Part shown: piece by piece, positions 16,741-23,145 of the stretch
Layout of the letters: every line of letters starts with the position of its first letter
How positions within the stretch are numbered: the stretch's first letter is position 1
Assembly: GCF_003337235.1 (NCBI RefSeq)
Contig: NZ_QPJC01000013.1
Location: 62,001 to 126,000, forward strand
DNA length: 64,000 bases
Origin: Halopolyspora algeriensis
Lineage (GTDB): Bacteria; Actinomycetota; Actinomycetes; Mycobacteriales; Pseudonocardiaceae
Direction: 5' to 3'
Made by a program: the position numbers and the translations under genes
Notes under the pieces: generated by a model
What the model was told of the DNA's origin: nothing
Database searches by the model: none
What the model saw: only the letters and a program-made list of their open reading frames with translations

Positions 16741-17067
16741 ATGCCTGCGCGAAGTTTCGAGATCTGTATCGATGCCAACGATCCCGACTCGCTGCGTCGG
16801 TTCTGGAGCGTGGTGCTGGGTTACGTTGAGCAGGTCACGGCCGAGGAGGCTGTGGATCTGGTCGATCCTTCCGGGCGGGGGCCGACGGTGTGGTTTCAGC
16901 GGGCCGCCGAACCCAAGACCATGAAGGACCGCGTTCACTTGGACCTTCGGGTCTCGAACGCGGACCGCCAGACGTTACACCTTCACCGGCAGGCTCACCC
17001 CGCCGATGTTGCGGGAGGTGTTTCAGCAGGCCAAGGAGACGGCGGGACTCGATATGTGACTGTGTGA
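16741..17067 (+). pseudogene. VOC/glyoxalase-like gene truncated by the second udgB 3'-end copy
   Basis: The first about 78 codons encode a vicinal-oxygen-chelate domain protein (FEICIDANDPDSLRRFWSVV, then FQRAAEPKTMKDRVHLDLRV). At base 16977, right after VSNADRQT, the sequence switches to the 62-bp repeat, read out of frame with udgB, and the ORF ends at 17067. The second half of the VOC fold is missing, so the gene is almost certainly dead. The break coincides exactly with the repeat edge, which indicates that the repeat junction created it. Confidence 0.75.
16977..17038 (+). repeat. 62-bp direct repeat, copy 2
   Basis: Identical to 15988-16049. Read in the UdgB frame, the bases after the repeat continue as codons for T-A-G-L-D-M and then TGA (17057-17059), a plausible alternative UdgB C-terminus comparable to LAGVA after copy 1. 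Copy 2 therefore looks like a genuine udgB 3' end and not a random duplicate. The copies start 989 bp apart. Confidence 0.9.
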
Positions 17068-17112
17068 GGGCACAGTTACTCGCCGTGGATTCTGCTGTGA
17101 GCCACTTTCGAC

Positions 17113-17412
17113 TCACTCGAGGTCGAAGGCGGAGCGGATGGCGGCGGAGAGTGCGGCCTCCTGCGCCGGGAACAGGTAGCCGAGATGGCGGCCCAGCGCC
17201 GACTTGGGCACGGTGACGATGCTGTCGCAGCTGACCACGCTGTCGTGGTCGAGCCCGTTCGCGGAATTGACCGGAACCTCCGTGGACAGGCCCCGGATGG
17301 TGCTCGTGATGGGCGCGACGGAGACCCGTGTGAGATGGGGAAGGACCAACTCACGAGTCAGGAGCAGCACCGGGCGAGTCTTGTCGAGACGTGCGCTGTG
17401 GATCGGCCGCAT
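17113..17412 (-). CDS. mazF: MazF/PemK-type endoribonuclease toxin
   Basis: A 99-residue toxin of the PemK/MazF fold. DKTRPVLLLTRE near the N-terminus holds the conserved Arg of the active site, followed by LTRVSVAPITSTIRGLSTEV, the beta-strand/Thr-Ser region of the family, and CDSIVTVPKSAL. MazF enzymes cut RNA at short sequences, including tRNA or rRNA in actinobacteria; the target here is unknown. The ATG at 17410-17412 overlaps the antitoxin stop by 1 nt (TGATG). The stop lies about 70 bp from the second udgB repeat. Confidence 0.85.
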   Translation of the reverse strand: MRPIHSARLDKTRPVLLLTRELVLPHLTRVSVAPITSTIRGLSTEVPVNSANGLDHDSVVSCDSIVTVPKSALGRHLGYLFPAQEAALSAAIRSAFDLE

Positions 17413-17648
17413 CAGTCGAGGTCGTCCATGGGGACACGTGCGGCGTGGTCGGCGAGGCTGTCGAGATCGGTGTCACTGTTCGCCTGGGCGAGGATGGCAG
17501 CGTCCCGTGCGGCGACTTCTCGCCTGCGCTGACGCTCCAGCGCGTGCGCGACGAAGTCCGCTCTGCTGGTGGCTTCGCCATGTTCGACGTGCTCGTCGAT
17601 GAACTCGACGAGGGCATCCGGAAGCCGGACGGCAATCTGCTTGGTCAT
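17412..17648 (-). CDS. mazE: MazE-like ribbon-helix-helix antitoxin
   Basis: A 78-residue antitoxin. Residues 1-45 (MTKQIAVRLPDALVEFIDEH, then SRADFVAHALER) form a ribbon-helix-helix DNA-binding domain; the C-terminal part is acidic (NSDTDLDSLADHAA) and would wrap the toxin. It is transcribed first and coupled to mazF by a 1-nt overlap. The promoter overlaps two palindromes at 17648-17680, so autoregulation is likely. The -10-like TACCAT is 6 nt before the ATG, suggesting a leaderless message. Confidence 0.8.
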   Translation of the reverse strand: MTKQIAVRLPDALVEFIDEHVEHGEATSRADFVAHALERQRRREVAARDAAILAQANSDTDLDSLADHAARVPMDDLD

Positions 17649-17680
17649 ACCAAAATGGTACCAGTGTGGGATGCATCCCA
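17648..17680 (-). promoter_or_regulatory. mazEF promoter/operator
   Basis: TACCA-AAA-TGGTA (17648-17660) and the perfect 14-bp palindrome TGGGATGCATCCCA (17667-17680) lie immediately upstream of mazE. On the minus strand they include TGGTACCATTT, which recurs in the yefM promoter region at 53.8 kb. Confidence 0.6.
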
Positions 17681-18109
17681 GTGGGATTTCGGTCGGGGTC
17701 AATCGGCCGGAACCGGCTCGAGACCGCGCGGTGCCGATCATCGGACGTCGCCGTCGCGCCGGTCGCCGGTGAACTCGCCGAAGAGAGCCGGCGGGACCGT
17801 GCGGGGAAGGACGTGGATGCTCTCGTCGTTCCTCTCGGTGCACGCGATACCGGCCGGGGCGAGCACCGACGATGGTCCCCGCTGCAGGATTTCGCCATCG
17901 AAACCCGCTGTGTCCGAAAGGCCGGAAAGGAGATTCCGTCGCCGAGTGGAAAGCGGTGCTTTCTGTGCGGGTGCGGAACGGGACCGCGCGGCCACCCGTT
18001 GTTTCGAACCGGACGCAACAAGGAGAAGTGAGCAACGACACCAGCGACGAGTATCACAGTAAGGGGGTCTGTGCGGTGATCGCCGAAATACCGGTGCGAG
18101 CATGGAGAT
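17681..18109. other. Gap between mazE and ndh
   Basis: About 430 bp. Open frames exist on both strands, but none has family resemblance or a convincing start. The last 100 bp presumably contain the ndh promoter; I see no clear consensus pair. Confidence 0.4.
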
Positions 18110-19432
18110 ATGGCTGATAAATCCGATCCCACCCGGATTCTCATCATCGGTGGCGGCTACGTCGGTATGTACACCGCGTTGCAGCTCCAGTCCAAGCTGG
18201 GCCGCCGTGAGGCTTCGGTGACGGTCGTCGATCCTCAGCCGCACATGACCTACCAGCCCTTTCTACCGGAAGCGGCGGCGGGCAATGTCGAGCCCCGTCA
18301 CGTGGTGGCACCACTGCGTCGGGTCCTGAAGCGGTGCCATGTGCTGACCGCACGTGTCACCGCGGTCGACCAGGCGGAGCAGCTCGTCACCATCGAGGGC
18401 TCGGAGGGCACCGTGGACACCCTCGGCTATGACGTGCTCGTCGTCGCGCTCGGCTCGGTTTCGCGGCTGCTTCCGATACCGGGGCTGGCCGAGCAGGGTA
18501 TCGGCCTCAAGACCGTGGGCGAGGCGATCTACCTGCGCAACCATGTGTTGGCGAAGATGGACGCCGCCGCGAACACATCCGATCCCCAACTGCGCGAGCG
18601 GTTGCTCAACTTCACCTTCGTCGGTGGGGGCTATGCGGGGACCGAGGCGCTCGCCGAGCTGGAGGACATGGCTCGCTACGCCACCCGCTACTACGACAAC
18701 ATCTCCCCGGACGACATTCACTTCACCCTCATCGAGGCCGCCGGGCGGATCATGCCCGAGGTCAGCGAGAAGATGGGTGTCTACACCGTCAAGGCTCTCG
18801 AAGAGCGGGGCATCAAGGTCTACCTGAACACCTTCCTGAAGTCGATCGAAAACGGGCATGCCGTCCTTTCGGACGGAACCGAGTTCGACACCGACACCCT
18901 CGTGTGGAACGCGGGTGTGAAGGCCAACCCGGTGCTGAAGAACACCGATCTGCCGCTGGACGAGCGCGGTCGGGTCAAGGCGACCTCGCACCTGCGGGTC
19001 GAGGGCCTGCCGAACGTGTGGGCAGCGGGAGACTGCGCGGCGGTGCCCGACCTGTCCAAGACCGAGCAGGACCCGAACGCGACCTGTGCTCCTTCCGCCC
19101 AGCACGCGGTGCGCCAGGCCCACCAGCTCGCCAAGAACGTGCTCGCGAGCCTGCGCGGGAAGAAGACTCACGAGTACCGGCACGCCAATGCGGGCTCGGT
19201 GGCCGGGCTCGGCCTCTACAAGGGTGTGGCCGACGTCTACGGGTTCAAGGCCAAGGGCTTCCTGGCGTGGTTCATGCACCGCACGTACCACGTGAGCAAG
19301 ATGCCGACCTTCAACCGCAAGGCACGGGTACTGATCGACTGGACCCTGGCGCTCCTGTTCCGCCGCGACGTGGTGTCGATGGGGCAGATCCAGGATCCGA
19401 AGGCGGATTTCGAGCGCGCCGCTTCCAGCTGA
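18110..19432 (+). CDS. ndh: Type II NADH dehydrogenase
   Basis: A 440-residue single-subunit respiratory flavoprotein that passes electrons from NADH to menaquinone without pumping protons. The FAD-binding GGGYVGMYTALQL is at residues 14-26, the NAD-binding FVGGGYAGTEALAEL around residue 170, and WAAGDCAAVPD the second FAD contact near residue 305. The C-terminal 60 residues (FKAKGFLAWFMHRTYH, then LIDWTLALLF) form the amphipathic membrane anchor of NDH-2. The ATG at 18110 follows a weak GGAG. The gene is monocistronic and followed by hairpins. Confidence 0.92.
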   Translation: MADKSDPTRILIIGGGYVGMYTALQLQSKLGRREASVTVVDPQPHMTYQPFLPEAAAGNVEPRHVVAPLRRVLKRCHVLTARVTAVDQAEQLVTIEGSEGTVDTLGYDVLVVALGSVSRLLPIPGLAEQGIGLKTVGEAIYLRNHVLAKMDAAANTSDPQLRERLLNFTFVGGGYAGTEALAELEDMARYATRYYDNISPDDIHFTLIEAAGRIMPEVSEKMGVYTVKALEERGIKVYLNTFLKSIENGHAVLSDGTEFDTDTLVWNAGVKANPVLKNTDLPLDERGRVKATSHLRVEGLPNVWAAGDCAAVPDLSKTEQDPNATCAPSAQHAVRQAHQLAKNVLASLRGKKTHEYRHANAGSVAGLGLYKGVADVYGFKAKGFLAWFMHRTYHVSKMPTFNRKARVLIDWTLALLFRRDVVSMGQIQDPKADFERAASS

Positions 19433-19445
19433 GTTGCTTCGGGCG

Positions 19446-19482
19446 GGGGCACCGTCGCGGGTTGGTCCGGTGAGGGTGCCCC
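19446..19482 (+). terminator. Hairpin after ndh
   Basis: GGGGCACC (19446-19453) pairs with GGTGCCCC (19475-19482), beginning 13 bp after the ndh stop. The loop is long (21 nt), so it is a moderate terminator. Confidence 0.5.
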
Positions 19483-19520
19483 ACGCAGGACCGGGATGCC
19501 GGTTGCTCCGCTCGGCGGTT

Positions 19521-19565
19521 TCCCTTCGGACGCAACCGCGGGCATGCTCGATACGTCCGAAGGGA
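19521..19565. repeat. 12-bp inverted repeat between ndh and the tRNA
   Basis: TCCCTTCGGACG (19521-19532) is perfectly complementary to CGTCCGAAGGGA (19554-19565) with a 21-nt loop. It could act as a second terminator or a binding site. Confidence 0.5.
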
Positions 19566-19649
19566 GACCGGCGGCCGTTGCCGTGGGCGGCCGAACCGGT
19601 CGGCCACCGCAGCTCCGTGCAGCGGGCCCCGCAGGTGGTGGAGTGCAGC

Positions 19650-19723
19650 GCCCCCGTAGCCCAACCGGCAGAGGCGGACGACTTAAAATCGTCGTAGTGT
19701 GAGTTCGAATCTCACCGGGGGCA
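19650..19723 (+). tRNA. tRNA with UAA anticodon (Leu by codon) and short variable loop
   Basis: A 74-nt cloverleaf: acceptor GCCCCCG/CGGGGGC, D arm GCCC...AGGC, anticodon stem GACGA/TCGTC with loop CTTAAAA (anticodon TAA), a 5-nt variable loop GTAGT, T arm GTGAG-TTCGAAT-CTCAC, and discriminator A. CCA is only partly encoded (ACC-G). Bacterial tRNA-Leu normally has a long class II variable arm, so a UAA anticodon on a class I body is odd; identity by codon is Leu (UUA), but charging cannot be read from the sequence. Confidence 0.85.
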
Positions 19724-19743
19724 CCGAGCCAACCAGGAAAAAC

Positions 19744-19769
19744 AGCGGCCACCCGAGGGGGTGGTCGCT
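19744..19769 (+). terminator. tRNA terminator
   Basis: An 11-bp stem with one wobble (19744-19754 with 19759-19769) lies 20 bp after the tRNA and is followed by GCTTCGTCTC. Confidence 0.65.
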
Positions 19770-19785
19770 GCTTCGTCTCAGTTCT

Positions 19786-20116
19786 CGTTTCAGCACGTGG
19801 CAGCGTATCGCCGAGGCATTGCGGATCGATGCCGAGACCGGTGAACCGGTGGAGATTACGACGGTGGGGATCGACTCCAACAGTGTGCGCGCCCATCAGC
19901 ACGCGGCCGGTGCTCCGCACGAGGCCCCGGCCGAGCAGGATCAAAGGGGGGCCGCTGAGCAGGGTCGACCGCGAGGGGCGGGAGGCGCCGTGGCCACTCG
20001 CTACGACTGACTACCTCTACCAAGGCACCCTGGCCGTAGCCAGCATCCGCACCTGGCTCCGCGACCTCTCCACAAGTCGAGAGCGCCTTCGGCAGGGACC
20101 CGGTTGCACGGCGTGA
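19786..20116 (+). pseudogene. IS5-type transposase remnant
   Basis: In one frame (to 20010) the codons give STWQRIAEALR, then VGIDSNSVRAHQHAAGA, which matches the N-terminal/DDE-strand region of IS5-family transposases (D of the triad in GIDS, then the RAHQHAAGA motif). In another frame further on, YLYQGTLAVASIRTWLRDL resembles the C-terminal end of the same proteins. The catalytic middle is deleted and the frames do not agree, so this is a dead fragment. It lies directly after the tRNA terminator. Confidence 0.55.
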
Positions 20117-20180
20117 CGCGGTTGGGATCCCTTCCGGACGTACGGCCAGGGTTCCCGCAAGTCATAGTCAGTTGACGGCG

Positions 20181-20789
20181 TCAGTACCGACGCCGGGCTC
20201 GGAAGACGGTGTCGTGGGTGTGCTGTGTGCCAGCGGGGGTGGGGGTGGTTCGCAGCCGGGTCTCGTTGGCCTGGACGGACCAGTTGTGGTCGAGGAGCTT
20301 GGCGATGTCGTCGGGTTGGTAGTAGTCGTTGGGGTCGAACCCCTCTTCCGGGTGTGGGGAGAGGTCGGCGGGGTCGTGGCTGGCGAACAGCAGGGTGCCG
20401 CCGGGGGCGACGGCGTCCAGCAGGCCACGCAGCGCGGTGTGGTTCGGCTGGTGCCTGAGCGGGAAGTACTGGACGGAGACCAAGTCGAACGCGCCGGCCT
20501 CGGGCGGGGTGGTGGTCAGGTCGGCGCGTGTCCACACCACGCAGCCTTCCATGTCTACGTCATGTTGCGCGTCAGCAGCGCGTTGCAGCGCGGTCGGAGA
20601 GATGTCGACCGCGGTGACCTGCCAACCGTGTCGGGCCAGCCAGAGCGCGTCGGCGCCCTCACCGCATCCCACATCAAGTGCTCGTCCTGGCTGCAGGTCG
20701 GTGACCTCGGTGACGAGCACTCCGTTGGGGGAACCGCTGAAGACCTGGCCACGGCTGCGATACCGGTCATCCCAGAACTGGGCGTCCAT
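20181..20789 (-). CDS. Class I SAM-dependent methyltransferase
   Basis: A 202-residue methyltransferase with motif I ALDVGCGEGADALWLARHG (residues 36-54), AVDISPTAL as the acidic ribose-binding strand, and FDLVSVQYFPL as motif IV. It resembles the small TehB/thiopurine-type methyltransferases that often act on toxic small molecules; the substrate is unknown. It is divergent from a MerR regulator, and the shared 55-bp promoter region contains a 16-bp palindrome, so MerR control of this gene is likely. The C-terminus (THDTVFRARRRY) is complete. Confidence 0.82.
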   Translation of the reverse strand: MDAQFWDDRYRSRGQVFSGSPNGVLVTEVTDLQPGRALDVGCGEGADALWLARHGWQVTAVDISPTALQRAADAQHDVDMEGCVVWTRADLTTTPPEAGAFDLVSVQYFPLRHQPNHTALRGLLDAVAPGGTLLFASHDPADLSPHPEEGFDPNDYYQPDDIAKLLDHNWSVQANETRLRTTPTPAGTQHTHDTVFRARRRY

Positions 20790-20833
20790 CGTTCTCTCCT
20801 CGGGCTCGGTTGCGTTCGCACCCAGGTTGCGAG

Positions 20834-20849
20834 TTCATGTCGACATGAA
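20834..20849. promoter_or_regulatory. 16-bp palindrome between methyltransferase and merR
   Basis: TTCATGTCGACATGAA is a perfect palindrome overlapping the merR start codon (20845). On the minus strand it begins immediately inside a TTGACT -35 box (20854-20849) of the methyltransferase, so it falls in the -35/-10 spacer, the classic place where MerR proteins bind and untwist the promoter. Confidence 0.65.
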
Positions 20850-21261
20850 GTCAAACGCTACGTCCTGGTCCATCGGTGAGATCGCCGACCGTTTCGGACT
20901 CGGTACCCATGTGCTCCGCCACTGGGAAGACGTCGGGCTACTCAATCCCGTCCGCAGCGGTGCCGGACGGCGACGATTCGACGAGTCCGACGTGGTCCGT
21001 GTCGCGGTCATCATCCGCAGCAAGGCAGCCGGGATGAGCCTGGGACAGATCCACGCTCTCCTCGATGGTCAGGTCGCCGATCGTCGCGAGGTGCTCACCG
21101 CGCACGTCCAGGATCTCGACCGCCGGATGGATGAGATGGCTCACTCCCGACAAATGACGCTGCACGCCCTGGACTGCCGCGCCCACGACATCGCCACCTG
21201 CCCCAACTTCGCGGCAGGTGTCGCCGACATCCTCGCCCGCACAACCCCGCCATCGGCCTGA
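20845..21261 (+). CDS. MerR family transcriptional regulator
   Basis: A 138-residue regulator. The winged HTH is at residues 8-75 (SIGEIADRFGLGTHVLRHWE, GRRRFDESDVVRV), followed by a dimerisation coiled coil (VQDLDRRMDEMAHSRQM). The C-terminal effector region has Cys residues in LDCRAHDIATCPNF, possible thiol sensors or metal ligands. The ATG at 20845 lies inside the 16-bp palindrome, so the gene probably represses itself while controlling the divergent methyltransferase. No Shine-Dalgarno is evident. Confidence 0.85.
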   Translation: MKSNATSWSIGEIADRFGLGTHVLRHWEDVGLLNPVRSGAGRRRFDESDVVRVAVIIRSKAAGMSLGQIHALLDGQVADRREVLTAHVQDLDRRMDEMAHSRQMTLHALDCRAHDIATCPNFAAGVADILARTTPPSA

Positions 21262-21414
21262 GTTGGCCCGCGCTCTCAAAGCCACGGCCGGTGTCCATCG
21301 CTGACGCTGTAGCTGGTTATGACCTTTCCGTAAGACGATCGGTTGCGGACAGAACCGAACTCTCGACCGAAAACGACGTGCCAGCGGAGTCTCTGGGTTG
21401 GCAGGATTTGTCGC

Positions 21415-21864
21415 GTGGAGTGCCTGGTCGAGCTACAGCCCGACGACGCGGGGGAGGTGCTGACGCTGCAGCGGGCCGCGTACGTCACCGAGGCGCAGGT
21501 GTATCGAGATCCGGATCTTCCGCCGTTGCTGCAGTCGCTTGAGCAGGTCACTGCTGAGCTCGCCGCCGAGGCCGAGCACGCCGAATCGACCCGCGATGCC
21601 GAGCTGGCTTACCAGCGGCGCCGCCCCAGTGGTGGGCAAGCGGTCTACGGTCTGCGGCTGCCCACCGAGCGCATCGCTCAACTGCGTCGACTGGCCGAGG
21701 CGCGCGGCATCGAACCCAGCGTGCTCGCCCGAGGATGGGTGATCGAGCAACTGGACCGCGCCGAAGCCGGCAACCGCGATCCCGGCGCGGACCGCTGGGA
21801 ACATGACCTCCGCGCCACCGCCGAGCACCTCCGCGAACTACTCGACGAACGCCCCGGAGCATGA
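21415..21864 (+). CDS. Chimera: GNAT N-terminal fragment fused to a ribbon-helix-helix-type protein
   Basis: A 149-residue ORF with two unrelated parts. Residues 1 to about 50 (ELQPDDAGEVLTLQRAAYVT, then DPDLPPLLQSLEQV) match only the first strand-helix unit of GNAT acetyltransferases; the acetyl-CoA site is missing. Residues 55-149 (GGQAVYGLRLPTERIAQLRR, EPSVLARGWVIEQLDRA) resemble CopG/BrnA-like ribbon-helix-helix antitoxin-type proteins. The GTG at 21415 is the nearest start covering both; the frame is open to 21343. A deletion may have joined two genes. It could still be expressed as a DNA-binding protein. Confidence 0.5.
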   Translation: MECLVELQPDDAGEVLTLQRAAYVTEAQVYRDPDLPPLLQSLEQVTAELAAEAEHAESTRDAELAYQRRRPSGGQAVYGLRLPTERIAQLRRLAEARGIEPSVLARGWVIEQLDRAEAGNRDPGADRWEHDLRATAEHLRELLDERPGA

Positions 21865-22006
21865 GCCAACCACCGCATGAATCCGTGGATCCTCTTGCGG
21901 ACGTACGACCCACTACCTGCTGGACTCCGTCGCAGCGACCGGAGGCAGGGAGACAGCGGACCGCTCATCGCGCGTTGAGATCGCCATAGAAGCGCAGGCA
22001 GACGGC

Positions 22007-22070
22007 TTCCAGGGTATCCCTCGACGGCGGCGAGCACGTCGATGACCGCCGCACTGTCGACGACGATCAC
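22007..22070 (-). pseudogene. FitB/VapC toxin, first about 21 codons only
   Basis: GTG at 22068-22070 begins the reading MIVVDSAAVIDVLAAVEG, a textbook PIN-domain N-terminus with the first catalytic Asp (VVDSAA). After about codon 21 the frame loses all resemblance, so the rest of the PIN fold was lost. The start overlaps the antitoxin stop by 3 nt, the normal fitAB coupling. Confidence 0.6.
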
Positions 22071-22325
22071 GCGTCGTCCCGGTGTTGCAGCTGCTCGTCC
22101 CGCTCCGTGCGGGCCGTGTTGAGGCTTTCGAGCGCCGACGCACCGGCGCTTTCGGCTCGCCGGGCGGCACGCTCCAACACTTCAACCGACCGTTGTCCGC
22201 TCCGTCTCCCGAGCGATGAGCTCGAGCATGTAGGCGTTGAGTGACTCACCTCGTGCCGCCGCCCGCGCCTTGAGTGTGCGCCGCGCCTCATCCGGAACGT
22301 TCCTGATCTGCAATAACGAACTCAT
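22067..22325 (-). pseudogene. FitA-like antitoxin gene with a +1 frameshift
   Basis: From ATG at 22323-22325 the frame encodes MSSLLQIRNVPDEARRTLKA and ESLNAYMLELIARETERTTV, a FitA ribbon-helix-helix antitoxin, and then stops at 22182-22184. The expected continuation, VEVLERAARRAESAGASALE, is present in the +1 frame directly after and runs to the stop at 22067. A single extra base near 22185-22190 therefore splits the gene, leaving a 47-residue DNA-binding half. With the partner toxin truncated, loss of function would be harmless. Confidence 0.65.
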
Positions 22326-22333
22326 GTATACAT
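22324..22333 (-). promoter_or_regulatory. fitA promoter region palindrome
   Basis: ATGTATACAT is a perfect 10-bp palindrome covering the fitA start, and TTGACA lies about 13 bp upstream on the minus strand. This looks like a still-recognisable autoregulated antitoxin promoter. Confidence 0.4.
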
Positions 22334-22380
22334 AGTGCATTACTGTCAATACAGCATGCACGTATGAGTGGGGGTCACGG

Positions 22381-22554
22381 ATGGACGGCCTGAACACCGC
22401 CGATCGCTTCTTCGTGGTCACCGGCGGGCCTGGCGCAGGCAAGACCGTCCTGCTGGACCGTCTGCGGCAAGGCGGCTTCGCCGCCACCGGCGAAGTCGGC
22501 CGCGGCATCACCCGAGACCAAGTCGCAATCGGTGGCCGGGCTCTGCCCTGGGGG
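22381..22554 (+). pseudogene. Truncated AAA/NadR-like ATPase
   Basis: The first 58 codons encode DRFFVVTGGPGAGKTVLLDR with a complete Walker A (GGPGAGKT), then GFAATGEVGRGITRDQVAIG and GGRALPWG, the start of a P-loop ATPase family of about 180 aa. Directly after GGRALPWG the sequence becomes unrelated, so Walker B and the rest are missing. It is a 3'-truncated gene next to the decayed fitAB. Confidence 0.6.
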
Positions 22555-22719
22555 ATCGGACATAGCCTGCGGACCCGCCGAGGCGGAACCGCTTCCGTGC
22601 ACGGATCCGCTCCCTTGTGGGCTCGTCCGCAGTGGCGGAAGCTCGGTAGGCGGAGAGCCGCTCACGGCGCTGTGAGATCGCCGTTGACGAGTCCGCAGGC
22701 AATGTCCGGATGGAGGCCG
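22555..22719. other. Unassigned sequence after the truncated ATPase
   Basis: Open frames continue through but match nothing I recognise. It is probably the join of a deletion that removed the ATPase 3' end. Confidence 0.3.
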
Positions 22720-23145
22720 CTACGGTGCTGCCACAACCGGGGTGTCGGTCTCCTCGAGGTCGGCACGGCAGGTCAGCATGCTGCGGGTGTCGGTGATCTC
22801 GAGGAGGCGCAGCACCTCGGCGGAGGCGCCACCGGTGAGCAGAACCAGCTCCTGCTGCCGGGCACGCGCCTGCTCGTTCACCTCGAGAAGGACCCGCAGC
22901 CCCGAGGTGGCCAGGAAATCCAGTCCGGCGAGGTCACAGACCACGGTCCCGCTCGAGGTGTTCAGGCATTCCCGGAACACGCGGGCCGCCTTCGGCGCCC
23001 CGAGCAGATCGAGTTCGCCGCTCAGGTGCAGCAGCACCCGATCGGTGCCCTCCTGGACGCGGCACGACAGGCGCTCCGTCTCATCGGCGAGATGCTCGCG
23101 TACGTGGTCGACTGCGGACAGGTGGGTGTGTGGCGCCTTCGGCAT
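22720..23145 (-). CDS. STAS-domain anti-sigma factor antagonist
   Basis: A 141-residue SpoIIAA-like protein. The STAS core is visible as DRVLLHLSGELDLLGAPKAA, then TVVCDLAGLDFLATSGLRVL, where the Ser of ATSGL is the usual phosphorylation site switched by an anti-sigma kinase. Such proteins release a sigma factor when dephosphorylated. The ATG at 23143-23145 is chosen because GGGAG lies 8 nt upstream; an ATG five codons earlier (23160) has no such site. No partner kinase or sigma gene is adjacent. Confidence 0.8.
   Translation of the reverse strand: MPKAPHTHLSAVDHVREHLADETERLSCRVQEGTDRVLLHLSGELDLLGAPKAARVFRECLNTSSGTVVCDLAGLDFLATSGLRVLLEVNEQARARQQELVLLTGGASAEVLRLLEITDTRSMLTCRADLEETDTPVVAAP

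Noticed and set aside
17738-18244. 168-codon minus-strand ORF between mazE and ndh
   Set aside because: Its start lies inside ndh on the opposite strand and I see no family motif; composition is shadow-like.
20017-20535. 172-codon minus frame overlapping the methyltransferase end
   Set aside because: Arg/Pro-rich shadow in the wrong frame of the methyltransferase; no start signal.
22508-22702. 64-codon minus ORF near the truncated ATPase
   Set aside because: Overlaps the ATPase fragment antisense and lacks recognisable motifs; could be a relic but nothing supports it.
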